Assembly: GCF_901709675.1 (NCBI RefSeq)
Contig: NC_051100.1
Span: forward strand, 13,312,286 to 13,376,285
DNA length: 64,000 nt
From: Syngnathus acus
Lineage: Eukaryota > Chordata > Actinopteri > Syngnathiformes > Syngnathidae
Reading direction: 5' to 3'
The notes under the pieces: generated by a model
Seen by the model: the letters and a program-made list of their open reading frames with translations, nothing else
The model's database searches: none
Told to the model about the DNA's origin: nothing
Program-made: the position numbers and the translations under genes
Part shown: positions 24,081 to 36,230 of the stretch, piece by piece
Numbering within the stretch: the first letter of the stretch is position 1
Layout of the letters: each line of letters starts with the position of its first letter

Positions 24081-25852
24081 CTTTTTTTGACTGTCTTTTT
24101 GCCGACAACGTAGCTGTGTGGGCGCAGGCGACATCCCTTCATGAAGCACAGGCAAAGGTCCAAAGGAAAATTACCGCCATCGCAGAGTGGAGCAAGAATT
24201 GGAAGATGACTCTCTCGGCACAGAAGTTGGAAGCCCCATTCTTCAGCACCCACTCCCACGAATCAAGATGCACTCCTTCCCTAGTGTTGAACGGAAACCC
24301 CCTAGCCTACAACCCTACGCTCAAGTTCCTTGGCGTCATCTACAACCGACAGCTGACCTTCGCACCTCATGCACAAGTGGTTGTCAGCATATGAAACGGC
24401 AAGTAGGCGTTCTCCGAAAATTGGCCTACACTGATTGGGGCTACGACAAGAGAACCCCCCGAAGCACCTACATCGCAACCGGAAGATTTCTTGTCGAATA
24501 CGCGCCGGCAGCCTGGATGCCATGGATCTCGCAGTCCCCGATGGAACACCTCGAATCCTGTCAATGCTATGCCAGCAGCGCAATCACAGGCCATCTGCGT
24601 ACTACACCTAAGGAAGCCACCCTTGCAGAGGCCAACCTACCGACAATAGCAACCAGAGCCAAACAATTCGGAACAATATTATGGGAAAGGTCTATGCGCC
24701 TGGACACGGACAACCCGAGACGAGTACTCACAGACAAAGAAGTTCGACAAAGAACAAAAAAAGCCAGTTGGCGCACTTCTGCACAAGAATGCTGGAACTC
24801 AGTCTATGAAGGTAACCATCCACCAAACTTCCCATGCCTGCTCCCACCATGGCTCGAACTACCGAAGATCTCATTCAAGATCGAAGGACAGAAAACCCCC
24901 AACAAGTCTGAAGATTGCAAAAACACACTACACCGACTTGAGGAAGATTCGACGCCGTACGACCTCACAATCTATACTGACGGCTCAGCGGAAGGAGGAA
25001 CAAGAAAGGGTGGTGCAGGACTGGTAGTGATGAAAGGGCCCCCAAGAAACCCTGAAGTCCTAAAAACCGTAGCAGAACTAGCGGGGGTGTTCCTCCTACC
25101 AAGCCGAACTGTGAGCATTGGTCCTGGCTCTTCAGGAAATCGATGCAGATACTAGCCCTATCAAAGTGAGGGTAGTAACCGACAGCCTCTCACTCCTACA
25201 GAGGATTGAACGGAGAATCCTACTCCTGCTCAACTCATTGGCCCGCAAGAAAATAGAACTCACACTTGTCTGGTGCCCGGGACATCATGGTATACCGGGA
25301 AACAAAAGAGCGGCTAAAGCGGCAACCCTGGGAGGAAAGATAAACCAACGGGTGAGTAGCAATATGACACTGCCAAGCCAGCCATCCGCCGAGCGACCGG
25401 AAGAAAGTCAATCCAACACGAAAGGCTCTGCCAAGTCCTCGGGGAGAAAGGAGAGCGTATCAACCACAAGGATGAAAGTGCCCTCAGTCGAGAGGACCAA
25501 GTAACCCTCTCAAGACTCCGAAGTGGGCACCATCCTCACCTAAAGATTTGGCTGCTCAAAATCAACAGAGCAACCGACAACATCTGCCGCAAGTGTGGAC
25601 TGCGGCAAGAAACCGCAATCCATGCGCTAACAGACTGCCCTAGAATACACACGTCCCTGACCCTGACTGGACGGCAGAGTCATTGGCAACTAAACCACTG
25701 AAAACACTGGGCATCTGGCAGAAGTAGAAAGAAGCCAAAGACCTGCCGGAAGTCTCCCAACCAGGGTCATCAGATCGCAATAGAAATGAGCAGCATCACT
25801 AGAAGAGGGAACTCCACCCCGCAACCGGCCCCGGTTGCTCAACAACAACAAC
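24081..25852 (+). pseudogene. 5'-truncated I-superfamily LINE (RT C-terminus plus RNase H) inserted in gypsy gag
   Basis: The first frame (to about 24390) carries LFADNVAVWAQ, the F-A-D-D catalytic region of reverse transcriptase with the second aspartate changed to asparagine, followed by EWSKNWKMTLSAQK and FLGVIYNRQLTF. The next frame (24187-25155) continues the RT thumb and linker and ends in an RNase H start (IYTDGSAEGG). The third (25118-25504) has TDSLSLLQRI and LVWCPGHHGIPGN, the later RNase H motifs. An encoded RNase H places it in the I superfamily (I, Nimb, Tad or relatives). Frames are broken at ~24390 and ~25150 and by the FADN change, so it is dead. It ends in a CAA-rich tail and is flanked by AGCAACATCAGT (24069-24080) and AGCAACGTCAGT (25853-25864), a 12-bp target duplication with one mismatch. 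Confidence 0.85.
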
Positions 25853-25864
25853 AGCAACGTCAGT

Positions 25865-27216
25865 AGCTCCAGCTTTTAGCAACAGCAGATCCAGCAGGAA
25901 TGTAAGGTGCTGGCCCAAGTCCGCCAGGCTCTCAAGGACCTGACCTGACCGTCCCATTTACCCAGCCACTCTCTGGACCCCAGCGCCCTGTCCTCAGCTA
26001 TTCCAACCCCAGCACTTGACGTTCCAGAACCTAACGTTGGCGATCCCCGACAAGTCCGGCAGTTCTTGTCCAGCTCCCACATTCAATTTGCTCTCCAGCG
26101 ATTCAACCGCGATCCCCGACAAGTCTAGCAGTTCTTGTCCAGCTCCCACATTCAATATGCTCTCCAGTCACGCATCTTCGCTTCGGAGAGCGCCACAGTG
26201 GGGCACGCAATAACGCACTTGACCGGAAAGGCTCACCTTTGGGGCACTCCGGAGTTCGATCGCCAGACTCCTGTGTGTTCATCTTTAAAGCTTTCGCGGT
26301 CAAGATGATCAAGGCTCGGGAGCTCCTTTAAATGCATCAAGGGAATCACACGCCGGCTGACTACGCCTTGAACTTCCGTGTCACGGTATGTCGAAGTTCC
26401 TGGAGCCCGTCGTCAGTCGTCAACGTTTATTACAAGAGCCTACGTAAAGGATGAGCTGGTGCCGTACAAGCTCCCCTTGATGCTAGATGAGGCGTTCCAG
26501 CTCACCACGCGCCTTGATTGCCTAATACAGGGAGGGGCGAAGGAAAGAACGGGGCAAGTCGGGGCCGTTAGCACCCCCACACGCCTGGCGTCCGCCCATG
26601 ACCGGGCCCCTTTCTCGGCCAGACAGCCCTTCACGAAGACTCCTGCCGCCCAGCAGGGCTGGTTTGAGCCCATGGAGATGGGATGCGGCTCCCTCCCGCC
26701 GGAGGAGTGTCAAAGACGCCTCCAAGCAAGGTTGTGCCTATACTGCAGGCGTGGGGGCCATGCACGCCACTTCTTGCCCAAGGAAACCCGGGAGCAACCG
26801 CCTGGCAAGGATCCGGTTGGGATGAGTTTGCTAGCCCCCTCACACCTGTCGCAAGCCCCTACCCGTCCTTCACCCTCAGCCAGTGCCCTTGCCTCTCGGC
26901 TCCCTGCTCCATCACCATCCCGTAGGGAGCAGCCGCGAGTCCGGTCTCTTCATCAGCTGCCGTCGCCAGGTCTGCAGCCTGGCCTCACTCCGGCAGTTCA
27001 TGCCTTGCATTCTGACCGGCCTGCCATTCGAAGGGGTCGTCCAAGAGGAAGCCGTTTGGTCCGGTTCTGTTCCCGTTCCTGAATCTGATCTGACGCCCCC
27101 TGACGCCACGTCTGAGTATGGGAAATTGTCGGTGGTTCCTGACGACGGCGCTTTTTGAGACGTTTTCCTCTGATGACTCTGACTTGTCAGATTGGTATTG
27201 ATTCGCGTCTGACACG
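25865..27216 (+). pseudogene. gypsy gag remnant with zinc-knuckle-like motif
   Basis: After the LINE the gag resumes in broken frames: a capsid-like part (RQVRQFLSSSHIQFALQ, then ASESATVGHAITHLTGKAHL, then PADYALNFRV), typical of sushi-ichi gag, and then CLYCRRGGHARHFLPKE, a CCHC knuckle whose final cysteine is lost. A ~73-bp segment (GATCCCCGACAAGTC...) is tandemly duplicated at about 26040-26165. Several stop codons and frame changes make it a pseudogene. The part after 26900 is not recognised and leads straight to the 3' LTR remnant. Confidence 0.7.
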
Positions 27217-27300
27217 GTGCACCCGATCTCCACGTCCCTTTTCCCCTAAGAACAATAATCAAACTGTCACGCACTTGGTAGTCCTGTCTGCCTCGTGACA
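27217..27300 (+). repeat. 3' LTR remnant of the gypsy element
   Basis: 84 bp nearly identical to the end of the 5' LTR (23839-23922), ending CGTGACA at the target duplication. Confidence 0.85.
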
Positions 27301-27305
27301 CATTT

Positions 27306-27944
27306 TAGTTGCATTTTGGCATTCACACTTAGTTCAGCTCTCAAAGCCAGTTTGACTTAGTCATATGAAATTCAGTTGGTATGTTTATCATTAGCTGACC
27401 CGCAAAAAAGTCGCAACAAATCTGTAGCCTGAAAAAACCCTGGAAGTCTGCCATTTTGCCTTAAGTGGCCATTTTAGGGTTATTTTGTCCATTTTTCGGG
27501 AGTCCGTCATAGAGGATCACTTGGATGTGAAGCAGTTAGACTAGACAGATGGACCACAAAGAAATTTAACAGGTTTTTGCTGTGTGTGTGGGCAGAACAT
27601 GTGATGATTGGTCCTTCTTGGAGGGCCTGAAGGTGTGCGAGAGCCCATTCATCACAGCTGCTTTCAGCTTTCATTTTGTTGCACTTGAGTCCACAGTTTG
27701 GCCATGGCGGAGCTCGGATGCTCCACTGAGTGCCTGTCCAGTTTGTCTTCAGTGCCGGGCAAAGCTTTTTATCAGACTGCCAAATTCTCAAGTTTCCGTC
27801 TGCACTGTCTGGCCTTGGCAGCAGTAATCAAGTGAAGATTGGGTGTTCGTCAGGTGCTTGCCGATCATCTGAATGCTTCTCACAACTCCGGCAGATTAAT
27901 TCATAAGCCGTTTTATGTCCTTTTTGGAAGGTTACGTCGATTTT

Positions 27945-27975
<31 letters not shown>

Positions 27976-29490
27976 TTGTGTCCTATACTGAGCCAGTTCA
28001 CACACTCGCGTGCTGCTCACCACACATGAAGCTGTACGTAACACGCATGTGAGCATGCACACATGCTGACACACTGCCAAATAACACACAAGTTGACACT
28101 GACACACACTTACTCTCACACACACAAACACACGCTGACACGTACACAAACTGGCACACACACACGGCAGTACATGTATTTACGTGTTTTAAGTTTGTTG
28201 TACTAAAGACAAATGTTTGGTGCGTTATTGCGATGCAAGGTAGGTGGGATTTTCAGCACAGACGCTCGCAGGAGCGTCAGCGATTATGTCATTGCTGACC
28301 ACGCCGGAGCGCCCGTGTGCGTGGGCCTCGTTTCAATACCTCGGCAAGACCACTTGCGCGCTGCCAAGTTGATATCGGCCTCACAAATGTTAGCTTGGGC
28401 TCATCTGCTTTGTAATCACTTTTTGGTTGCAAATTGACAGACAAGCTGTGCACGGATGCCAACCACCCGCGTCTCAGCCAGCAATCATGTGCTTCCCAGT
28501 ATACCTCCCACACATACTTTTCACGCACACGTGTGTCGCGGATGCTCCGCCGCCAAGTGTAGCGATGGAAGCTATGGAAACGGCACGGAGGTGGCAGTCG
28601 CCTTTAATTGCCCGGGGGGACTTAGAAGGAAAAGAATATGAGACAATATCAAAGAAATAAATCCCCCCGTAGATGCCGCAAATATAATCACAGTGAAGGG
28701 GAGTGAAAATAAGAACATACAGAGGACGTCCCAGCGCCAGGGAGAGCAGAGCGTTTGTTTGTTTCACTCAACGTCATAGATGGCTTACGAAACGCACACA
28801 CGCGAACATGCATTGAAGAGCGTCCAAAAGAAATCTCGCAGCGGACGTCACGCGCGACCTTGACGGACGATTGATTGCACACACGTACGCAGAAAAAGGG
28901 ACCTGGACACGCGTGACATGCAAATGTCTTTGCATGTAGTATATATTATTGTTATTCATTATGATTTACATTTTATAATAAAACAAATACTGAATGTATA
29001 TAGGTTCAATGTTTGAGATTAAATTGTGAAATTTCAAAGATGGGCTCAAGGGTCAGATGAGCTGTGGGCCGCTGTGTGCTGGACACCAAATGTGCGTCAA
29101 AGTGGCGTTTGGCGAAGCGACGTGTCAACGTCTGAAAGGTTCCTACGTCCACGTTGGCGTGCTTTTGTGTGCCCATGATTTCCCCTGTGATGCCTGGCAG
29201 TCGATAACGTTGGTCATTAAACGTGGAGAGTATTGTTTTGCGCTGACACAAGTCTTTGACAGATCGGTGTGTTTACGCCATTGCCATCATAAAACGGAGA
29301 CGCGTATGCAAGATGACTCTTTGCTTTATTATGAACGTGCTTCAGGGAGGATGCTGCAGCACTCCAGTCAAAGTGACGCCAATACGACATTCCACACATT
29401 TTCATATCACACATTGAGAAGATATGCAATCCCTCAGTGAACGTTCCATATACTGAGCCAGTTCACACACTGAAGCCATTTACTTCCTCT
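27306..29490. other. Gene-free stretch with simple repeats
   Basis: Contains (TG)n next to a pure G run of about 17 bases at 27945-27976 and CA-rich sequence at 28020-28170. Open frames are short and unrecognised. Confidence 0.45.
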
Positions 29491-29494
29491 GGTG

Positions 29495-29700
29495 CACACT
29501 GGTTAGCACGTGCGCCTCACAGTTAGGAGGGTGGGGGTTCGATTCCACCTCCGGCCCTCTCTGTGTGAGTTTGCATTTTCTCCCCGTGCCCGCATGGGTT
29601 TTCTCCGGGCAGTCTAGTTTCCTCCCACATCCCAAAAACCTGCTTGGTAGGCCGATTGAGCACTCTAAATTACCCATAGGTGTGTGAGTGCGAGTGCGGG
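29495..29700 (+). mobile_element. tRNA-derived SINE
   Basis: The head has pol III box-like motifs: GGTTAGCACGTGCGCCTCAC (box A region) and GGTTCGATTCC (box B). The body, with TTTTCTCCGGGCA and TTTCCTCCCACATCCC, is shared by a large fish SINE family. It runs into a GATG microsatellite tail. Confidence 0.85.
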
Positions 29701-29717
29701 TGGTTGTTCGTCTCTGT

Positions 29718-29825
29718 GTGGATGGATGGATGGATGGATGGATGGATGGATGGATGGATGGATGGATGGATGGATGGATGGATGGATGGATGGATGGATG
29801 GATGGATGGATGGATGGATGGATGG
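29718..29825. repeat. (GGAT)n microsatellite
   Basis: About 27 pure ATGG units in tandem, the tail of the preceding SINE. The Trp-Met-Asp-Gly or Ile-His-Pro-Ser frames through it are artefacts. Confidence 0.95.
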
Positions 29826-29845
29826 ACATTTGCAGAATCTAATCT

Positions 29846-32800
29846 GATTCAAGATGGCGGTGCGCTCAGACGCTGCGGCTCACGGCTCTTCCCTTCAGTG
29901 TTTGTTTTTACTTTTTCTGTGTCTATTTGTGGACTTTTTATATTTTTGCTTCGGCGGTACAACACTACAGCCGACAGGACCTTGTAGACATCGGCTATCA
30001 ACATAAGACCACAGTCTCGAGGGAATTTCAATACAGCCAAAACATCCCGGACGAAATAGCAAGACCGCCGGACTCTCCGTGGATTGTTGTCGGGACTGGG
30101 AAACGCCGCAGGCGGAGGAGGGAGAGGAAGCAGGAGCGAGGCCGCAGGTCCGGCCTCCTGCTAAGGCTAAAGAACCAACCGCACAAGCCACCCCTCCCGA
30201 GCCTGTATCTCACCAACGCCAGATCCCTCACCCACAAGATGGAAGATCTGGAACTACAGCTTGTGGGAAATTGCTATGTTCGTGACTGCTGCACCCTCAT
30301 TATCACGGAGACCTGGCTGAACCCGAAGATCCCTGATGCTAGCGTGCAGCTAGCTGGCCGTTCGCTACACCGCTGGGATCGGACTGTGGACTCCGACAAA
30401 AATAGAGGTGGGGGGCTCTGTATCTATGTGCATGAGGTCTGGTGCAACAACAGCAGCATCATAGCGAAGCACTGCTCCACCGATATTGAGTACATGTCTG
30501 TTAGATGTCGGCCCTATTTTCTACCGAGAGAGATAACAGCGGTGATCCTCTCCGCTGTTTACATCCCGCCAAATGCTAACGCTAGCGCGGTGCTCTCTCT
30601 CCTGCTCACCCCGATGGTGTTCACATAATAGCAGGAGACTTTAATAGGAACAATCTGAAGACTGTACTCCCACCGTTTCACCAGCACGTTAAGTGCCCAA
30701 CAAGAGGGGAAAGGACTTTGGACCACGTGTACTCCAACATCAAGCACGGGTACAGAGCCATGCCCCTCCCCCACCTCGGACAGTCAGACCATCTTTCCTT
30801 GCTACTCATCCCCGCATACACTCCGCTCAGACGCAGATCCAGGCCCACCACAAGGACTGGAAATGCACTCGGCCAACTCCATGATTGCCTTCAAAACACA
30901 GACTGGGACCTATTTCCCCACCAAGACCTGGCTATGTTCACAGAGACAGTTCTGGACTACATCAAGTTCTGCATGGGAACTGTATGTGTGGACAAAAGCA
31001 TTCGGGTCTTTCTTAACCAGAAACGCTGGATGACCAGCCAGGTTCGCTCACTCCTCAGGGCCCGTGACTCTGCCTTCAGGTCAGGCGACAGAGCCCTTTA
31101 CAGGTCAACTCGGGCTGACCTGAAGAAAGGGATTAAAAAAGCCAAAGCGGACTACATGAGGAAGATGGAGTCTCACCTCGCCAGCAACAGACCACGAGAG
31201 GTGTGGCAGGGCATCCAGACCATCACCAACTTCAGGGGCTGTGATATGACGTCAGACCCAAGTGAGTCGCTGGCAGAGGAGCTCAATTGCTTCTTTTCCC
31301 GCTTTGAATCACCACAACCTCACTCACCTGCTGTAGCCCTCCCCCCACCCCCATCCACACCATATCCCAGCACCCCTCCCCTCACTGTAGAGGAGCAGGA
31401 GGTGAGGCGTGTGCTCCAGGCAGTAAACCCCAGGAAGGCTCCTGGTCCAGATGGCAAAGTGCTCAGAGCCTGCGCCCACCAGCTGTCCCCGATATTCTGC
31501 AGGATCTTTAACCTCTCGCTGGCACAAGCAATCATCCCCACCTGCCTGAAGTCAGCCACAATAATCCCCATACCAAAACCGCCTCTCCCCCCCCACCACC
31601 CCACACACACACACACTCGACCCCCATCAGTTCGCATACCGGGCGAACAGAATCCACGGAGGACGCCATCACTATAGCTCTGCATGCTGTGTTGAGTCGG
31701 CTCGGCTTTCAATACGATCATCCCAGACGTTCTGGTCACAAAGCTCTCCCCCACCGTCTGTTGTCTTCCGGGTTAGAGCACGCTGGCGTCAGATTTGTTG
31801 ACTGCCGCTTCTGTCCTGGACCGTGTCCGTTACTTGTTTTTCGTTTTCCCGTTTTCAGTGCACCCGTCTCTTTTATTTTTCTCGTGTTGTCTTTCGTCCA
31901 CCTCGCATCCCCGCAGCTCCGCTCTCACCTATCTGTTTCCTCTCCCTCGGACTACCAACTACGTTAGCCAGCTAGCCAACAGCCAACTGGCCAAAACCAC
32001 CACCGGACCCTCCTGCCTCCTGACTCGGAGCCTGTGGCCGCCTGCTGTGGACTCGACGGCAGCTCTGGCCCGGCTCTCTGGCCTTCCGTCCGGCGTCCTT
32101 GGGGGACGGGCTCCACTCCCTGCGGGCTCGCCAACTGTGGCTCTGCTATGTGCCGCCGTGGTGCGTTGGGCCCTGCCGTTCGAGCGGGTGCAGTCGAGGT
32201 CGACCGGCATCACCACCTGGTCCACTGCTGCTTCCACACGAGGCTGGGATCCTTCGCCGTCGCCGCTACATCTGACCAGCATTTCCCCGATGGCTCACCC
32301 ATCTCCTCTTTTTGGACTACCAACCCCCCATCACCCCCACCTCCCGTACTGGCAACCTCAACAACCTCCGCTTCCGCCCCTCCTGCTCCTCCATCCATCT
32401 CCTTCGCACTGCTGACCGATGTCTTGTTAACTATAACCTACTGTCTCTCTCCCCCCCCCCTCCACTCTTTTTTATTCCATGTAAAGCGACTTTGGGTTAT
32501 TGAAAAGCGCTATATAAATTGAATGAATTATTATTATTATTATTATTAAAGCTGGACACTCTGGGCCTCCCCCTTCTCACATGCACCTGGATTAAAGACT
32601 TCTTGACCAACAAGCCCCCAGACTGTGAGACCTTTCCTCTACTGAGCACTGGTTCACCACAGGGCTGCGTGCTGAGCCCCCTCCTCTACTGTCTCTATAC
32701 CCATCACTGCAGTCTGGCCCACGGCAACAACATGATGACACCACAGTGGTCGGGCTGATCTCGAATGGTGACGAGACAGCCTATAGGGAGGAGGTCCAGA

Positions 32801-33772
32801 AGCTCACGAACTGGTGCTCCGCAAATAACCTGGCTCTGAACACCAAGAAAACAAAGGAGATCATCGTGGACTTCAGAAGGAAAAACAGAGATCCCCCTCC
32901 CCTCTACATCAACAGCAAGATTGTGGAGAGGGTCCACGACATCCGATTCCTGGGAGTCCAGATCTCTGATGACCTCTCCTGGACACGCAATACCTCAGCT
33001 GTCATCAAGAAGGCCTAGCAGCGTCTACACTTCCTAAGAGTCCTCAGGAAGAACAGTATGGATCAGAAGCTTCTGCTGGCCTTCTACCGCTCCTCCATTG
33101 AGAGCCTGCTGACGCACCGCCTGACCACCTGGTACGGGAGCTGCACTGCTGCAGATAGAGGGAGGCTACAGAGGACAGTCAAAGCAGCGCAGAGGATCAT
33201 CGGCTGCCCTCTCCGCTCCCTGACGGACTTATACAACACCCGGTGCGTCAGCAGAGCTCACAACATCATCCAAGACAACACACATCCCGCCTCCCAGCTG
33301 TTTGAGCTGCTTCCTTCTGGGAGGCGCTACAGAGGCATTCGTACAAGGACTACCAGACTGAAAAACAGTGTCTTCCCAAGAGCCATCACCACACTGAACT
33401 CTGAGAGAAAACAACACCAGCTATAATACAGCACCAATGCACCTTTATACACACACTGTCACTGCTGCTGTTAACACTACGTGCAATAGTTAAAACTATG
33501 TGCAATACTATTATTATTTACTTTCTGTACATACCTCATTCATGTTAATATAAATACCCACATTGAACATACTGTAAATAAGATCTTTCACTTTTATTCT
33601 TAGACTTATACTGTAAATAAAATCTTTCACTTTTATTTTAGACTTCCTTTATACTTTTTTAAATTTTTGTAATGTTTTGCACTAGAAAGGGAGTAGCTGT
33701 CCAAATTTCATTGTACAACTAAGTTGTAAAATGACAATAAGAGTAAGAGGGCATTCTATTTGATTCTATTCT
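29846..33772 (+). pseudogene. L2/CR1-type LINE, nearly full length but dead
   Basis: The element starts near CAAGATGGCGG. Frame 29927-30628 encodes the AP-endonuclease start (LYLTNARSL, ITETWLNP, RGGGLCIYVH). Frame 30718-31677 carries the endonuclease end (SDHLSLLLIP), the linker, and the RT start (VNPRKAPGPDGK). The RT palm is then interrupted by another retroposon (about 31761-32549) and resumes with GSPQGCVLSPLLYCLY and LISNGDETAYREEV. The D-D of the catalytic box is out of frame and the residues before it are altered (reads as H-D-D). Frame 33058-33426 gives the C-terminus (RLQRTVKAAQRIIGCP, LFELLPSGRRYR). A stop interrupts at ~33016. The 3' UTR has CATTGTACAACTAAGTTGTA and ends in an (ATTCT)-rich tail. 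Clade placement (L2/CR1 rather than Rex1) is by recollection of motifs. Confidence 0.88.
31761..32549 (+). mobile_element. Retroposon nested in the LINE RT domain
   Basis: A ~790-bp block interrupts the LINE where the RT palm should run on from TIIPDVLVT to KLDTLGLP. It ends in AAGCGCTATATAAATTGAATG followed by (ATT)n, a 3' end common to many fish retroposons. It is C-rich, and the Pro/Ser/Ala-rich frames inside are probably not coding. Boundaries are approximate. Confidence 0.6.
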
Positions 33773-36230
33773 ACATCCAGCGGTCCATTCCGTTGAGAGC
33801 CTTCCAAACAGAACTTTGCCTGTTTTTCAAAATTTTTGCACATGCTCAAATAGATCAACTGGCACTTTTTCAGATTTTAAGAGGAATTAGCCACGTTCCG
33901 GATCGCTGCGCTCCCTCCAAAAATTTGCCAGTCAGTCAATCCCCTTTCATCTCATCAAATGGAAAAAGTCGCTTTGAGGGGCAGCGTGAAAATGCCGTTT
34001 GTCATGTACAAAATGATGCCGTGGTTTTTTATTTTGTGCTGGAAGTCATCCAATATTGAGGGCAGGGGAAGAGTCTGCGAATTATGGGCCGCTCTCACCT
34101 TTCCAACTAAGCGGACGTGTTTTTTAACGGCGCTTGCGATCGCACAGCAGATGTCGACAACACTTGCGTCTCGTTAGATAGCACGTCACTTTTATTTATT
34201 TTTTTTAGTATGAACTACTTGTTCTTTAATACCAGAAGCTTCCATCACTCCTTTCCTCCCTTAAACATTGGCTTCTATTCTTGTTTGTTGTTGTAAATCT
34301 CTTCTAATTGGCATCCTGGCCACAATCTTAACATGTTTGGTCCTTATGAAACCTAATGAGGGGGTGAGTAAGTTGTTGACAGAAAAAACAAAAATGAGGA
34401 AAAATCATGAACGGAATGTGTCATTGTGGTTGTTTTCCTTAAAATGGAATGAAGGAAGCAATGAATGAATGAAAGAAAAGCTGATTTGTCTCAAAGGAGC
34501 TGCCGCCGTCGCCCTCACTCCAATTTATCGTCGACCTCGTCTCTTTTTTCCTTGTAGACTAAAAGGTCTTCCCTGCTATCATTCATAATTCATACGCAGC
34601 ATATTTTCATGCAGACTTTCAGCCGCTTGTTGGCATGTCAGAAGCACTCGAGGATGGAAAAGGCAAAAAAGAAACATTGCTCCCACCCAAAAAGTTTTGT
34701 TTTATACTTTGAAAACGTTATTTTCACTCTTTCTGCTGTCTGCATGTGTTGTTGTTTGTGAGCATAATTTGCAACATGACATATGTTTCATACCACACTT
34801 ACATTTGACAAAATGAGATGGTGTACCTAATCGGGTGGCCCAAGAGTTCTTATGCTAATGTCATTGAGGATGATGCAACATGTAAAAATAGACTTACATC
34901 ACATGTGTAAAATGTTTGCTTTCTAATATCTAAAACTAAGGTGGCCTTAATTTGTTTTTAGAAAATTGGAACAAGACTAGTGAAGTGTGACAAGGGGACA
35001 TCAAGTTTTTGACCCAAATGTTTTAGGCCACTGCGTGCTAAAAGTTTTTATTTTGGGGGGGGGATTAATTTTGAATTTTGTGAGCATGTGTGAATAATTG
35101 AGGAGGCTCTTTGCTCTCTTGAAGGCTTTCCGCCAGACAGACGCCCGCCTCGGTCGCAATGTTTTATTCATCAGGTACACCAGTTCAACTCCGCAGCCAA
35201 GAACTCCCTCGTAACAATTTGACCGCTCCAAAGTCAGCAAATCGTAAAGCGCGTCATGCTTGTGCTCGTGTTACGGTGACACTGCCCTCACTTTTCAGAA
35301 TTTTCTTTTTGAACAATCTTAGCATGACCGCCTTTATTTAAAAATTGCTTTAGTTACATTTCCACAAAGTTCGATAGGAAACATTGAGTCGGTTCGCAAA
35401 CAGAGTCCATGAAACGTATTGAATCGCTCAATTGAGGTGTGAACGTATGACTGACCGACAAAATAAAATCTTTGTGTTAAAGCTTGATGTCAGCGTACAC
35501 AATCCACCTTTCATTTTTGGGTTATCACCATAAACCATTCACACGCATGGATGCGTGCTGCGCGTCTTGTCGGAGACATCAGACGTAGCACGTATGGGAG
35601 CGCCTATGCATGACGATGAGCTTGTTAAGGAGGCACAAGAGAATATTTCCAATGTTGCGGGCCGGCAAGAAAGAGACTCAAGTCGAGAAACACCTGAGTG
35701 GAAAACAAATCATTCCCGTGGCACAAACCTAATGGACTGTTTTGTTTGGTGCATGATTTGTGTTGACTTGGGTTGTCTTTAGGAACAAAAGTTGAATAAC
35801 TCACGAGTCATGCTTCAGTTTCTTGAATGATTTTCACTGTGTGTCGCAACGCTTAGCGATGTTAGCATAAATGGCACGGCCACATGAGCACTCACGCTTT
35901 TTTGGAGCGTTGTCAGTCACTTGTCACTACAATGCTGCCATTCCCAAAAAAAAAAAAAACACGGATTGGAAAATACCACTCTATGGCGTTGTACGTCATA
36001 AAATGGATTGTAAAGCCTGAAACAGTTTGTGTGGCGTGATTTCATGGTGCATCCAGTGTGCCGCTCCTACTGGGGTGCCCACCTTGGCCACCAGAGGCAG
36101 CACTGGATCTTGCACTCATGCAAAGACTAACAAACTTTTTGAATGAATCAGTTGCCAAGAAGCAGCGCTCGTTTCCAAAAGGTGGTTTGTTTCTCCAATG
36201 TGATGACATCACCTCTGCCCTCGCCCGCAG
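33773..36230. other. Gene-free stretch upstream of the first recognised nrg3 exon
   Basis: No exon recognised; the first half of the neuregulin EGF domain is not found here or elsewhere in the window. Likely nrg3 intron sequence. Confidence 0.5.

Larger units (their letters stand above)
23035..27300 (+). mobile_element. Ty3/gypsy (sushi-like) retrotransposon, deleted and interrupted
   Basis: The unit begins TGTCACG and ends CGTGACA and is flanked by a perfect 5-bp duplication CATTT (23030-23034 and 27301-27305). The 5' LTR is 23035-23922 including a 429-bp insertion. Only the last ~84 bp of the 3' LTR remain (27217-27300), closely matching 23839-23922. Downstream of the 5' LTR, frames resemble the gag of sushi-ichi-type gypsy elements. 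Pol is absent, so a deletion removed most of the interior and the front of the 3' LTR. A LINE has landed in gag at 24081. Confidence 0.85.

Noticed and set aside
29670-29987. Repetitive Trp-Met-Asp-Gly and Ile-His-Pro-Ser frames; possible CRISPR-like array
   Set aside because: Pure (GGAT)n microsatellite with no spacers; vertebrate SINE tail.
31795-32522. 206- and 162-codon Pro/Ser/Ala-rich frames
   Set aside because: They lie wholly in a retroposon nested in a LINE, have overlapping rivals in other frames and match no domain.
1-36230. Search for the first half of the neuregulin EGF domain and earlier nrg3 exons
   Set aside because: No sequence encoding the expected first four EGF cysteines was found; these exons probably lie to the left of the window.
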